A program made the translations under genes and the position numbers. Of a DNA stretch of 64,000 nucleotides, positions 7,424-16,716 are shown piece by piece. The notes beneath the pieces are model-generated. The model searched no databases, was not told the origin of the DNA, and saw nothing but the letters and a program-made list of their open reading frames with translations. The stretch spans positions 3,844,001 through 3,908,000 of the forward strand of contig OY782500.1 in NCBI GenBank assembly GCA_963677885.1. The letters are read 5' to 3'. Position 1 is the first letter of the stretch. Every line of letters begins with the position of its first letter. This DNA is from UBA1351 sp963677885 (GTDB taxonomy: Bacteria > Bacillota > Clostridia > Lachnospirales > Vallitaleaceae).

Positions 7424-9403
7424 ATGGAACGATTAAATCAAATAATTTTATTTTTGCTTCAGGCAGGGCAACCTGTATCTGCAGAGGAAATCTCTAAAGA
7501 AATGTCTGTATCGGTTAAAACCATCCGTAACGACCTCAAAAAAATTGAGGATTCCTGTGGTCGTGAAGGTTTGAACCTTGTCAGAAAATCAGGGGTGGGT
7601 ATTGAAATTAAAGGACCTGATAAGAATAAGGATATTTTGGCGAATAAACTAAAGAAGGTGGGAAATGGCAGCTCTATTAAATCTGGCAGGGAAAGGCAAA
7701 AGTATATCATCAGACGAATTGTCATGAATGAAGATGGGGTAACAGTAGCTAAACTTGCAGAGGAAATGTTTGTGACTGTTTCAACTGTCTATAAGGATAT
7801 GAATGGCCTTGTTGACATTCTTAAGGAATATAAACTCAAGCTTGTCAAAGACCACAACCATGTTCTTAGGCTGCAAGGGGATGAGCAACAATATCGAATC
7901 GCCATAGCCAATATGATTCTTGAAAAAAAGAGGGATTCTTTATCATTAGGACCAGACCTGAATACACAAAGCCGTATCGAACCCTATTTGCAAAGCCAAT
8001 TGGTAGAATTAATAAATTTGGACTATAGTCATCTGGAAAGAGCCATTGAAATGCTCGAAGGTAAACTTGGCTATCAACTTTCCCAGGAAGCATACTCCAG
8101 TCTTTTAATTCATATAGCTATAGCCATTAGAAGAATAAGGGCTGGAAAGGATATTCTTCTTGATGAACAAACCCTTCTAGGGCTTAGACAAAGTAAAGAG
8201 TTTCAGCTGGCTTGTGAGCTGGCAACAGTTATTGGTCATGATTATGAGCTTCATATCCCTGACCAGGAAATTGGATATATTACCCTTCATATTTTAGGAA
8301 GTAAAATGGGATCTGATTCTATTGAGATGGGAAATGATTCCGGAGACCTGGCTAAAGGAGGAGAAGTATCCCTTGCCTCAGAGATTGCTGGCAGGATGAT
8401 TGCAACAGCGTCAGATATACTGGAAGTTCATCTGGAAGAAGATCAGGTCCTTTTTAAAGGTTTGGTCCTTCATTTGCGGCCAACTATTAACCGACTAAAA
8501 TATGGACTAACCCTTAGAAATCCAATTTTGGAAAATATTAAAGACCAATATCCGGATATATTTGGTGTTGCCTGGATTGCCGGCAAGATTCTTCAGAAAT
8601 ACCTGGACAGAAGTGTTCCGGAATCTGAAATCGGCTATATAGCCCTTCATATTGGAGCAGCTCTAGAAAGGGTGCGAGGTAAGATAAAAACCCTGGTTAT
8701 CTGCCATTCCGGCATTGGCACCTCTCAGCTTCTGTCTGCCAGGCTGAGAAGAACTTTTAAGGAACTGGATATTATTGGTATTACTTCTTCTGTCAGTATT
8801 GAGTCTGATCTTTTGAGGGAGGCGGATTTGATTTTAACAACGGTTCCGGTTCGACTGGAAACCCAACAGCCTATTTACCTTATTAATCCACTTTTTGGAA
8901 GAGATGATGTTAAGAAAGTGGAGAATGCCATTGAAAAACATATGCGGATCCACTCCTATAAGGCCATTAAGAATATTGAAAAAGAACTATTTGTTAGAAG
9001 TAAGGTTTTTTCCGGAAGGAATCAGGTCATAGAGGAGCTGTGTATCAGTCTCTATGAAAGAAATTACATACATCCCGGATATTTGGAATCGGTCTTGGAG
9101 AGAGAAAAAATCTATTCGACAGAAATTGGAAGAGGACTTGTCATACCCCATGGGGATCCTGCCAAGGTTAAGAAGTCCTGTTTATCAGTTACCCTTCTTA
9201 AAAATCCCATTAAGTGGGAAAGTGAGTGGGTTGAGGTGATTATTTTTGTTCTTTTGAGAGAAGAGGATATTAAGTATGCCCGGTCAATTTTTAAGAATTT
9301 AAGTGAAATCATTGAAGAAAAAGACTTCATTGACCAGCTGAAATCCGGACGTCAGTCAGCCATAGGAGTTCTAGACCGAATTCTCTACGGAGACAGAGAA
9401 TAA
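7424..9403 (+). CDS. PRD-domain transcriptional regulator (MtlR/LicR-like) with EIIB and EIIA domains
   Basis: A 659-residue regulator. A helix-turn-helix at residues 8-60 (VSVKTIRNDLKKIE) and a second HTH at about 90-150 precede two PTS regulation domains (about 175-280 and 300-400, with histidines in DYSHLERAIEML and LVLHLRPTINRL). A IIB-like domain follows (CHSGIGTSQLL, about 425), then a IIA-fru domain (VIPHGDPAK, about 573). The domain order matches DNA-binding activators such as MtlR and LicR rather than RNA-binding antiterminators. I prefer ATG 7424 (GGTGGG upstream) over the in-frame GTG at 7412. It probably activates the preceding PTS operon. Confidence 0.9.
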   Translation: MERLNQIILFLLQAGQPVSAEEISKEMSVSVKTIRNDLKKIEDSCGREGLNLVRKSGVGIEIKGPDKNKDILANKLKKVGNGSSIKSGRERQKYIIRRIVMNEDGVTVAKLAEEMFVTVSTVYKDMNGLVDILKEYKLKLVKDHNHVLRLQGDEQQYRIAIANMILEKKRDSLSLGPDLNTQSRIEPYLQSQLVELINLDYSHLERAIEMLEGKLGYQLSQEAYSSLLIHIAIAIRRIRAGKDILLDEQTLLGLRQSKEFQLACELATVIGHDYELHIPDQEIGYITLHILGSKMGSDSIEMGNDSGDLAKGGEVSLASEIAGRMIATASDILEVHLEEDQVLFKGLVLHLRPTINRLKYGLTLRNPILENIKDQYPDIFGVAWIAGKILQKYLDRSVPESEIGYIALHIGAALERVRGKIKTLVICHSGIGTSQLLSARLRRTFKELDIIGITSSVSIESDLLREADLILTTVPVRLETQQPIYLINPLFGRDDVKKVENAIEKHMRIHSYKAIKNIEKELFVRSKVFSGRNQVIEELCISLYERNYIHPGYLESVLEREKIYSTEIGRGLVIPHGDPAKVKKSCLSVTLLKNPIKWESEWVEVIIFVLLREEDIKYARSIFKNLSEIIEEKDFIDQLKSGRQSAIGVLDRILYGDRE

Positions 9404-9496
9404 TGTTCAAAAAGTCTTATAACCCTATGTTTTATTAGTTACCTGTGGTAAAATCTATAGGTGCTATATGAACGTTGATTTGAAAGGATTAAGACT

Positions 9497-10609
9497 TTGA
9501 TAGCTTCCATCATAGATTTACATATATTCATGCTATGCCTCCTATCAGTTATGTTTGTTTATATCGGAAGAGGCAGTAAAAACAACATATCCGGACATAT
9601 ATTTCAGGTTATCATTCTATGTCTGTCCTTTACCCTCCTTACAGAAGCTTTAGCCTGGGCCTTGGTTGTCTTGGGGCATCCAGCAGCATTTGTGGTATTG
9701 TCCTTGTCAGTCGCAAGCTCATCATTGCAGACCATTGCCTGGATTTCATATTTTGACTATAAAGTTTACGGTGATCTGCAGGGAATAAAACGGCGACTGC
9801 CTTTTTATATGCTTGTGCCTATGCTTATTGCTTTGCTGACCCTAGTGAATGGATTTGTGCCGGGCTTGATTTTTGACATTCAGGACAAGGCCATCATATG
9901 GGGAACTGGATCCATATTGCCACCGGTGATTGTTTATGTACTGATTATCATCGTTCTTATTTACCTCTTTAGAAATAAAGAGATGATTTTTGGGCGATTA
10001 ACCTATACCTTGCTGCTCTTTATTATGTTGCCGGTTCTTGGATCTCTGATTCAGTTTTTTGTCACTGATGTTCCGGTAAACTGGGCTATGTATAGTTTGG
10101 CCCTTGTCATAACATTTATATTGGTTGAGCTGGCTGAACTTCACAAAGACGAGTTAACCAATCTTCCCACCAGACGGCAATTTGAGAATCGATTGAAGTT
10201 TAAGCTTAAGAATAAAGATGCCTTTGGCATTATGATGATTGACCTTAACGACTTTAAGAAAATAAATGATACCAAAGGTCATCAAGAAGGAGATATCGTT
10301 CTTCAAGAAGTGGCTGATATACTGGTGACCAGTATCAATCCTGAGGATATGGCATGTCGCGTTGGTGGAGATGAATTTACGGTTATTGTCGAGTCCAGTG
10401 ATGTTGAAGTCACTGAAATGGTAAAGGCGCGTATCGAAAAACGGATGGATGAACTGAATCAGAAAAGAGAAGATCTTGAGATTGGCCTCAGCATTGGCCT
10501 TCGAATGGTTAGCTTGCCAACAGAGTGGGATTATAATGTCCTGCTGACGGATATTGATAGGAAGATGTACAGGGACAAGGCAGAAAGAAAAAGAAATAAT
10601 GGGAAATAA
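9497..10609 (+). CDS. Membrane-bound GGDEF diguanylate cyclase
   Basis: A 370-residue protein started by TTG with AAAGGA at 9482-9487. Residues 1-205 form about seven hydrophobic helices, followed by a GGDEF domain with RVGGDEF intact near residue 290. The inhibitory I-site position reads NPED, so Arg is missing and product feedback is unlikely. The membrane part contains YFDYKVYGDLQGIKRR, nearly matched in the cyclase at 17818, so the two are paralogs with the same sensor type. It should make cyclic-di-GMP in response to an unknown membrane signal. Confidence 0.88.
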   Translation: MIASIIDLHIFMLCLLSVMFVYIGRGSKNNISGHIFQVIILCLSFTLLTEALAWALVVLGHPAAFVVLSLSVASSSLQTIAWISYFDYKVYGDLQGIKRRLPFYMLVPMLIALLTLVNGFVPGLIFDIQDKAIIWGTGSILPPVIVYVLIIIVLIYLFRNKEMIFGRLTYTLLLFIMLPVLGSLIQFFVTDVPVNWAMYSLALVITFILVELAELHKDELTNLPTRRQFENRLKFKLKNKDAFGIMMIDLNDFKKINDTKGHQEGDIVLQEVADILVTSINPEDMACRVGGDEFTVIVESSDVEVTEMVKARIEKRMDELNQKREDLEIGLSIGLRMVSLPTEWDYNVLLTDIDRKMYRDKAERKRNNGK

Positions 10610-10615
10610 AAATGG

Positions 10616-10646
10616 AAAGTTGCTTGCCAAGAGCAACTTTTTTATT
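10616..10646 (+). terminator. Rho-independent terminator
   Basis: AAAGTTGCT (10616-10624) / AGCAACTTT (10632-10640) with a 7-nt loop and a T-rich tail, 7 bases after the cyclase stop. Confidence 0.85.
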
Positions 10647-10716
10647 ATCTTTAATGAGATGGCTATCTATGATATAATAAGAACAAATGTTCTAAGTGTA
10701 GCCAAGAGGAAAATTT

Positions 10717-12678
10717 ATGAGATCTAAAGATACAATTCAAGAATCTATAGAAGCTTTGTCTGCAAGAGAAATTACAGAGCTGGAAGAGACTTATACCAAC
10801 AAATGGTATCTGGAAAAACTAAATCATGGTCAGAAGATTGCAGCTACCCGTAAAGAAGGTAATTATCTTGTCATTGCAGGCCCAGGTACAGGAAAAACCC
10901 ATACCCTTTCTTATCGTATCCTTCATATGATCAAGACCGGGACTGACCTGAGCAAGGTAGTGGTGATAACCTTTACCAGAAAAGCTGGCAATGAACTTAA
11001 ATATAGGATTAATCAACTCATGCCCAATACTGAGCTGGGGTTTGTGGGAACCTTTCATGGTTTTGCCAATCATATATCCCAGATGAACGGAACAAGATCA
11101 CCTATATCCAAGTTCCGTCTTCTTGATGCGGATGATGACCGTCAGGTCCATAGTTTGGTGATGACCGATTACAGAGGCTTTAGCCAGCCTATTCGGGCAG
11201 GCAGGATGCAAAAGGTTGTCTCTTATTGTGCCAATACAGGTATGACGCCCCAGGAGTATATTGAGAAGTTTGACCTTAGAAATTTGATGGATGATGCAGA
11301 AGCCATTGATGAATATAGAAAAGTTTATGAACGATATAAGGTTGATCATATGTTAGCTAACTATGATGATATGATCCTGAAGATTTCTTCCTATCTGGAG
11401 GATGAGGAAAATCGTCAAGTTCTTGACTATAAATATCTTATGATTGATGAGTATCAGGATACCAACAAAATGCAATTGGACTTTATTAAAAAGCTCAAGA
11501 TACCCAATGTTATGGCCATTGGTGATGACTTTCAAGGAATTTACTCTTTTCGTGGTGCAGATCACAAGATTATCCTGAATTTTTATCATGATTTTCATGA
11601 TGCCAAAATGATAAAATTGACACAAAATTACAGGTCTGTCAGTGCGATTGTCGAAAAGGTCAATCAAACGGTAGCAGCCTCCAATCTGGGTTATCAGAAG
11701 GCTTTGGTTTCAGGTAAGGATGAAGAGGGACTGGTAGAGGTCATATCCGGAAACTCTTTGGAAAGTCATAAGGATTTTGTCATGAACAAGATCAAGGAAA
11801 AACCTGAAGAAAGTCATGCCTTGATATATCGATATAATAAGCACCGTACCGTTTTCGAGAAAGCTATGATTAATGATAATATGGACTACGCTGTCTATGG
11901 TGGTGTCCGGCTGCTTGAGCGGAAGCATATCAAGGATGTATTGGCTTTTTTGATGGTTTATCTCAATAGGAGGGATGTGGTTTCCTATAACCGTATCTTA
12001 ACCATCTACCCGGGTATTGGTCCTAAGACAGCTAAGAGACTGATGAAGTATGAACTCAAGGATACAGACAGGCTTAATGATGAAAAGAAAGCCTTTGTTG
12101 ACCAGGTTAGAGACTTGCTCACCACCGAAAGAAATAAAGATGATTTACTTTCAGCTGTTATAGACTTCTACATGTCAATTTATGACTTGATTGAATCGGA
12201 TTACTATACCAAAAGTGATATTAAAGACGATTTTAAGATGATTAAGGATCTCATGGCCACCTATGCCTCCTTAGAAAACTTTATTATCAATCTTATTCTG
12301 GATCCGGTTGTGGACCTTAAGAAAGGGCTTAACCCTAAAGTAATCCTTACCACCATTCATTCTGCCAAGGGATTGGAATTTGACAATGTCTATTATTTCC
12401 ATTCCCATGACTGGTATAAGAATTATGACTTGGAACAAACAGAAGAAGACAGACGACTCTTCTATGTGGGCATATCCAGAGCTAAGAAGCAACTGTATGT
12501 CTTTGACCATACGGATGTTCCACGGCCTTTTGAGAGCATACTTAAGGATTTTGACAAAGTTGATATGAATGGCTCCGGTCCTTCAGAGAAGATGACTGTA
12601 ATTGTCCAAGCAGAGGATTCGGTGGATGAAATGACTAACGTAATTAGGGTAGACTTTGGTAAGGGAAGGCGTAAATAA
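10717..12678 (+). CDS. UvrD/PcrA-like superfamily 1 DNA helicase
   Basis: A 653-residue ATP-dependent helicase with all SF1A motifs in order: I AGPGTGKTHTL (about 53), Ia VITFTRKAGNEL, II MIDEYQDTN (about 245), III IGDDFQGIYSFRGAD, IV LTQNYRS, V TTIHSAKGLEFDNVYY (about 548) and VI RRLFYVGISRAKKQL. It is shorter than PcrA (about 720 residues) and lacks its C-terminal extension, so it may be a second UvrD-type helicase for repair or conflict resolution. The start has GAGGA upstream. A TATAAT at 10673-10678 could serve as its -10 box. Confidence 0.92.
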   Translation: MRSKDTIQESIEALSAREITELEETYTNKWYLEKLNHGQKIAATRKEGNYLVIAGPGTGKTHTLSYRILHMIKTGTDLSKVVVITFTRKAGNELKYRINQLMPNTELGFVGTFHGFANHISQMNGTRSPISKFRLLDADDDRQVHSLVMTDYRGFSQPIRAGRMQKVVSYCANTGMTPQEYIEKFDLRNLMDDAEAIDEYRKVYERYKVDHMLANYDDMILKISSYLEDEENRQVLDYKYLMIDEYQDTNKMQLDFIKKLKIPNVMAIGDDFQGIYSFRGADHKIILNFYHDFHDAKMIKLTQNYRSVSAIVEKVNQTVAASNLGYQKALVSGKDEEGLVEVISGNSLESHKDFVMNKIKEKPEESHALIYRYNKHRTVFEKAMINDNMDYAVYGGVRLLERKHIKDVLAFLMVYLNRRDVVSYNRILTIYPGIGPKTAKRLMKYELKDTDRLNDEKKAFVDQVRDLLTTERNKDDLLSAVIDFYMSIYDLIESDYYTKSDIKDDFKMIKDLMATYASLENFIINLILDPVVDLKKGLNPKVILTTIHSAKGLEFDNVYYFHSHDWYKNYDLEQTEEDRRLFYVGISRAKKQLYVFDHTDVPRPFESILKDFDKVDMNGSGPSEKMTVIVQAEDSVDEMTNVIRVDFGKGRRK

Positions 12679-12725
12679 AGGAATTTATTGGAAAATAATC
12701 AGATACTTATGATATTTTATGGGAA

Positions 12726-12775
12726 ATTAGTCCTATAATAAAAATATGTTGTAGTTCTAATGGACTAATATTATA
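12726..12775. promoter_or_regulatory. Inverted repeat around candidate -10 boxes
   Basis: Perfect 8-bp arms ATTAGTCC (12726-12733) and GGACTAAT (12762-12769), each followed closely by TATAAT (12734-12739 and 12770-12775). It lies upstream of the TPR-GGDEF gene at 12807. An operator is possible but unproven. Confidence 0.35.
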
Positions 12776-12806
12776 ATATAGCTAGATGATGTAGAGGAGT
12801 TGCATA

Positions 12807-14258
12807 ATGAATAATATTAGTTCTTTTTCTGTAGAGAAAATTAAGACCTTGATACAAGAAAATAATGATACAGGTATCATTGATTTAATATTGGAATTAC
12901 TTCGTTTTGATGATCTTTCAAACTATGAAGAGATCATCAAAATGATTGTTCAATATGCCTATGATTTGATGCATGTCAGCCAGATGGAAAGGCTGATCTA
13001 TCTTTCTGAGCCTATAAAGAGACTTCTAAAAAAATCCGTGGATTTCATGTCTGTCGACGACTACTATGATTTTTCCACCATGATTTCCTATTTGCTGGAC
13101 GATTTTGAAACAGCTCTTAGTGAGTTTGATGAGTATTATCAATTAGATCATCAGGAACCCTATAGCGAAATGTACTATTCTTCCAAGATTAACTATGTTA
13201 TTACTAATTTTAAACTGAACCGTTTAGAGGATGCCAAGAACCTTTTAAGAGAAATAGAGGAATTGACCCTTAGTGAACCAAAGCTTTCAAAATTCAGTCT
13301 TCTGATTCATCTGATCAAGGCTGAAATTTTGATGGAAGAGGGAAAGCTGGATCAGGTAGAATCTATCCTAACAAAGAGTTTAGAGGATGCAAATATTGAT
13401 TTTGTCGTGCACAACAAAATTTCCTGCTATAGTTTGCTAAGCAGGTACTATGACATGGTAGGAAAATACGATGAGGCAGTTTCCTGGTATGAAGCCTCCA
13501 TTCAATTAATTGAGGAAAACAAGGCTGAGTATGATGAAAAAGAAATATTTAAGCATTTTGCCCAGCTATTGCATAAGTATGGTTATTATGAGAAAAGCTC
13601 CTCAATGTATGCCACCTATGTATCCCTTCTTGAAAAAGCTACGGAGGATAACCGCCGTCTGATGCGCATTAAGTCTGAACTTGAACTCTATATCAAGGAA
13701 AAAGACGATGAAGCCTATCATTTGATGAGGGAAAACCAGAGAATTAAAGAAGAGAATAATCTTGATTTTCTGACAGGAATATACAACAAAAGATATATGA
13801 GGAAGTTTTTGACGAACTACTTCCATGAGGATACCCAGTCGTCACTGATTCTTTATCACTTTGATATTGATGATTTCAAAATTGTGAATGATACCTATGG
13901 ACATATGGCTGGAGATTATGTCATAAAGGACTTGTGTACAGTCATCAAATCCAGATTAAATGCAGATGCAGTCTTTGCCAGAACCGGTGGAGATGAATTT
14001 ATGATTTGTTTTACGGATCTGACTTTTGAGCAAGCCGTATCTACGACAAAAGAGATTGCTGAATTGGTTAAGGACCATAGGTTTGTATATGACCAAGAAG
14101 AGATTTGTCTTTCAGTCAGCGGAGGTCTTGTTTCCGGCAAGGAAATGGATTTTCATTCACCAGACCATATGATTAAGTTGACCGATGACCGATTGTATGA
14201 ATCCAAGAGGTGTAATAGGGGCCAGGTTACTCTTTCAGAAAGTGATTGCAATTGTTAA
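12807..14258 (+). CDS. TPR-like helical repeat protein with GGDEF domain
   Basis: A 483-residue cytoplasmic protein with no membrane segment. Residues 1-300 are helical repeats of TPR type (YYDMVGKYDEAVSWYEASIQ near 220 is a typical unit). A short coiled linker leads to a GGDEF domain (about 325-475) with intact RTGGDEF near residue 396. The I-site position reads LNAD, lacking Arg. The layout suggests a cyclase regulated by protein-protein contact. The ATG at 12807 follows GAGGAG with good spacing. It converges on gapA across a terminator. Confidence 0.88.
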   Translation: MNNISSFSVEKIKTLIQENNDTGIIDLILELLRFDDLSNYEEIIKMIVQYAYDLMHVSQMERLIYLSEPIKRLLKKSVDFMSVDDYYDFSTMISYLLDDFETALSEFDEYYQLDHQEPYSEMYYSSKINYVITNFKLNRLEDAKNLLREIEELTLSEPKLSKFSLLIHLIKAEILMEEGKLDQVESILTKSLEDANIDFVVHNKISCYSLLSRYYDMVGKYDEAVSWYEASIQLIEENKAEYDEKEIFKHFAQLLHKYGYYEKSSSMYATYVSLLEKATEDNRRLMRIKSELELYIKEKDDEAYHLMRENQRIKEENNLDFLTGIYNKRYMRKFLTNYFHEDTQSSLILYHFDIDDFKIVNDTYGHMAGDYVIKDLCTVIKSRLNADAVFARTGGDEFMICFTDLTFEQAVSTTKEIAELVKDHRFVYDQEEICLSVSGGLVSGKEMDFHSPDHMIKLTDDRLYESKRCNRGQVTLSESDCNC

Positions 14259-14292
14259 GTATGTGTATTGAATAAAATAGAAAACATGAAAA

Positions 14293-14335
14293 AAGGATGG
14301 TTATCTTCCAAGAAGACGACCATCCTTAATTATTA
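14293..14335. terminator. Bidirectional terminator between GGDEF gene and gapA
   Basis: AAGGATGGTTATCTTC (14293-14308) / GAAGACGACCATCCTT (14312-14327), a 16-bp stem with two imperfect positions and a CAA loop, flanked by A- and T-rich runs. Confidence 0.85.
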
Positions 14336-14351
14336 TATCAATATCTACGAA

Positions 14352-15350
14352 TTATAATTCGTTGAAGTACTTGATAGTTCTAACCATTTGGCTAGTATAT
14401 GAGTTTTCGTTATCATACCATGAAGTAACTTTTACTAATGTTTTACCATTTCCAAGTGGAGCAGTTTTAGTAAGAGTTGCATCAAATAATGAACCATAAC
14501 GGATACCTACGATATCTGAAGATACGATAGGATCAACATTGTATCCGAAAGAATCGTTAGCAGCAGCTTTCATAGCAGCGTTTACGTCATCAGCAGTCAC
14601 ATCGCCTTCACATACTGCAGTAAGCTCTGTTAATGAACCTGTTGGAACAGGAACACGTTGAGCTGAACCGTCTAATTTACCTTTAAGTTCAGGAATTACC
14701 AAACCGATAGCAGCAGCAGCACCAGTAGTGTTAGGTACGATGTTTGCAGCAGCAGCTCTTGCTCTTCTAAGGTCTTTGCTGTGAGGACCGTCAAGAGTGT
14801 TTTGGTCGTTAGTGTAAGCATGGATAGTAGTCATGAAACCTGACTCGATTGGAGCTAATTTATTAAGGGCGTCTGCCATTGGAGCAAGACAGTTAGTTGT
14901 ACATGATGCAGCAGAGATAACTGTCTCTGAACCATCAAGGATATCTTCGTTAGTACCGAAAACAACAGTCTTAAGATCGCCTTTAGCTGGAGCAGAAATA
15001 ACAACTTTCTTAGCACCTGCTTCAACGTGAGCTGATGCAGCTTCTAAAGAAGTGAAGAAACCAGTACATTCAAGTACTACGTCTACGTCTAATTCTCCCC
15101 ATGGAAGGTTTTTAGGATCTCTCTCTGCATAGATAGTGATTTCTTTACCTTCTACGATAATTGAATTTTCTGTGTTAGTTACTTCTTTACCGAATCTACC
15201 TTGAGCTGTATCGTACTTAAGTAAGTGTGCAAGTGTTGCTGCATCTGTTAAGTCGTTGATCGCTACTACCTCATATCCTTCAGCTACGAACATTTGTCTG
15301 AAAGCAAGACGACCAATACGGCCAAACCCATTAATTGCTACTTTAGTCAT
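14352..15350 (-). CDS. gapA: Glyceraldehyde-3-phosphate dehydrogenase
   Basis: A 332-residue NAD-dependent phosphorylating GAPDH of glycolysis. NAD-binding INGFGRIGRLAFRQ begins at residue 5, and the catalytic cysteine is in SAASCTTNCLAP (about 152). I start it at ATG 15350, preceded by AGGAGG (15358-15363); an upstream in-frame TTG would add 11 residues without an RBS. It is monocistronic rather than in a gap-pgk-tpi cluster. A -10 box with an inverted repeat at the expected transcription start lies about 100 bases upstream and suggests control by a sugar-phosphate-responsive repressor. Confidence 0.97.
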   Translation of the reverse strand: MTKVAINGFGRIGRLAFRQMFVAEGYEVVAINDLTDAATLAHLLKYDTAQGRFGKEVTNTENSIIVEGKEITIYAERDPKNLPWGELDVDVVLECTGFFTSLEAASAHVEAGAKKVVISAPAKGDLKTVVFGTNEDILDGSETVISAASCTTNCLAPMADALNKLAPIESGFMTTIHAYTNDQNTLDGPHSKDLRRARAAAANIVPNTTGAAAAIGLVIPELKGKLDGSAQRVPVPTGSLTELTAVCEGDVTADDVNAAMKAAANDSFGYNVDPIVSSDIVGIRYGSLFDATLTKTAPLGNGKTLVKVTSWYDNENSYTSQMVRTIKYFNEL

Positions 15351-15376
15351 TGTGTTTCCTCCTAAAATTATATTTG

Positions 15377-15390
15377 GTCTCAAAAGAGAC
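15377..15390 (-). promoter_or_regulatory. Small hairpin upstream of the gapA RBS
   Basis: GTCTC-AAAA-GAGAC forms a 5-bp hairpin in the gapA 5' untranslated region, 13 bases before the AGGAGG. It may protect the mRNA 5' end or modulate translation. Confidence 0.4.
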
Positions 15391-15437
15391 TATTGTTAAC
15401 TGCATCACTATGATACAGTAATTAACCCATAGGGTGA

Positions 15438-15476
15438 GTATATGGTCTCTTGGTTACCATATACCCGTACATTATA
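15438..15476 (-). promoter_or_regulatory. gapA promoter -10 with overlapping inverted-repeat operator
   Basis: On the minus strand TATAAT (15471-15476) is a perfect -10; I see no good -35. Just downstream, covering the expected start of transcription, is a perfect 9-bp inverted repeat GTATATGGT / ACCATATAC (15438-15446 and 15456-15464) with a 9-bp spacer. This position fits a repressor site. Confidence 0.6.
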
Positions 15477-15479
15477 GCA

Positions 15480-15820
15480 TAACATCAATCGCCTAACATG
15501 CTTATCTGTAAAATTGCGACTGATGGACTATAAAAGTAATCAGAAATCTAAATTCTTAGCAATATTTAGCCTGATAAAGAAGAGAAAATACAGGCGAGTG
15601 GTCACCCTGGAGTCCCGGTTGACTATTTGAGTCCCATGATTGGCTAAATAAATAGCTAGCAATATCTTGCGATTTCACATAGCTCTTTATAATTATAACA
15701 TTAAGTTCCTAAAAATCAAGGGCAAACCATATATTTTGCATTATTTTTGATAAATTCATAGGAAGTCGATTCTCTTTGGAGTATAATTAGAAGGTAAACA
15801 AAAGCAAGGGAGGTAAACTG
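15480..15820. other. Intergenic region between gapA and lipoprotein gene
   Basis: About 340 bases with no credible reading frame on either strand. A TATAAT at 15782-15787 may be the -10 of the lipoprotein operon, without a clear -35. I see no tRNA, riboswitch or repeat that I can name here. Confidence 0.5.
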
Positions 15821-16705
15821 ATGAAAACATTGTTCCGATTAACTGTTGTTTTACTTGTGATTGTCTTAACCTTTGCAGCCTGTAAACCTAAAGATAAAGA
15901 AAATGACCAAAAATCAACGAGCGAAACAAGCGCCAGTTCAGATGATAAAAAAGTAGAGGAAGAAGAAAATGATACCAAGGACGACGAAGGGGAATTGTCC
16001 GAGGAAGACATAGATAACCAAGAAGCAAGTCAAAATAACAAGGACGATGAGCCGGAAGATGATGAAGACTCAAGTGGATTGGATCTTTCACTACTGGATA
16101 AGGCACTGCTTGCATCCGTAAAAATCAAGATTCCAGAGTCCAGTTATAGTGTGGCAACCATCACCAGCATATCCACGTGGGAAGATGAAGTGACAGAAAC
16201 TGTGAGCACCGAGACTACCTATATAGAAGGTTCCAATTCGAGGACAGAGACAGTTTATCCTGAAGGAACGGATATAACCATATACGTTGGTGATGAAAGG
16301 ACTCAGTATAACTATATGTTAGGCGACTCTACCGGTTATACTTATGTGGATGATACTGGGGAAATGAATGAAAATGAATTAATGGCTGCCTATGAAGGTA
16401 AGTCACTGCTAGAGTTTCTCGAAAATGAAATGGGTTTTGATATGGAATTGGAAATGAAAGCCAGTCGTGACAAAGTAGCCGGCAGGGATGCTATCTTTAT
16501 CGAAATGATTCCGGCTATGGAACAGGAAGAAGGCCAGGAATTCACCTACCAGGTTTGGATTGACCAGGAATTCATGCATATTCTGAAGTATGAAATCCAG
16601 TTTGGTTCTTTTATGCACTCCATTCAAGAAGTCACAGAAGTCGAGTTTAACCTTAACATCGATGATGACTTATTTGTACCTCCAAGTGATATTGAATTCT
16701 ACTGA
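15821..16705 (+). CDS. Secreted lipoprotein with acidic linker
   Basis: A 294-residue predicted lipoprotein. Signal peptide 1-20 ends in TFAAC with Cys21 as lipidation site. Residues 22-90 are a low-complexity linker of Asp, Glu, Ser, Lys and Asn, as in surface spacers. The rest (95-294) is a beta-rich globular domain resembling the LolA/LppX-like sorting fold of Gram-positive lipoproteins (YIEGSNSRTETVYPEGTDI near 131). Function is not recognised. RBS GGGAGG precedes the ATG. The next gene, a membrane GGDEF protein, starts 11 bases later, so a shared transcript is likely. Confidence 0.75.
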   Translation: MKTLFRLTVVLLVIVLTFAACKPKDKENDQKSTSETSASSDDKKVEEEENDTKDDEGELSEEDIDNQEASQNNKDDEPEDDEDSSGLDLSLLDKALLASVKIKIPESSYSVATITSISTWEDEVTETVSTETTYIEGSNSRTETVYPEGTDITIYVGDERTQYNYMLGDSTGYTYVDDTGEMNENELMAAYEGKSLLEFLENEMGFDMELEMKASRDKVAGRDAIFIEMIPAMEQEEGQEFTYQVWIDQEFMHILKYEIQFGSFMHSIQEVTEVEFNLNIDDDLFVPPSDIEFY

Positions 16706-16716
16706 TAGGAGAGGAC

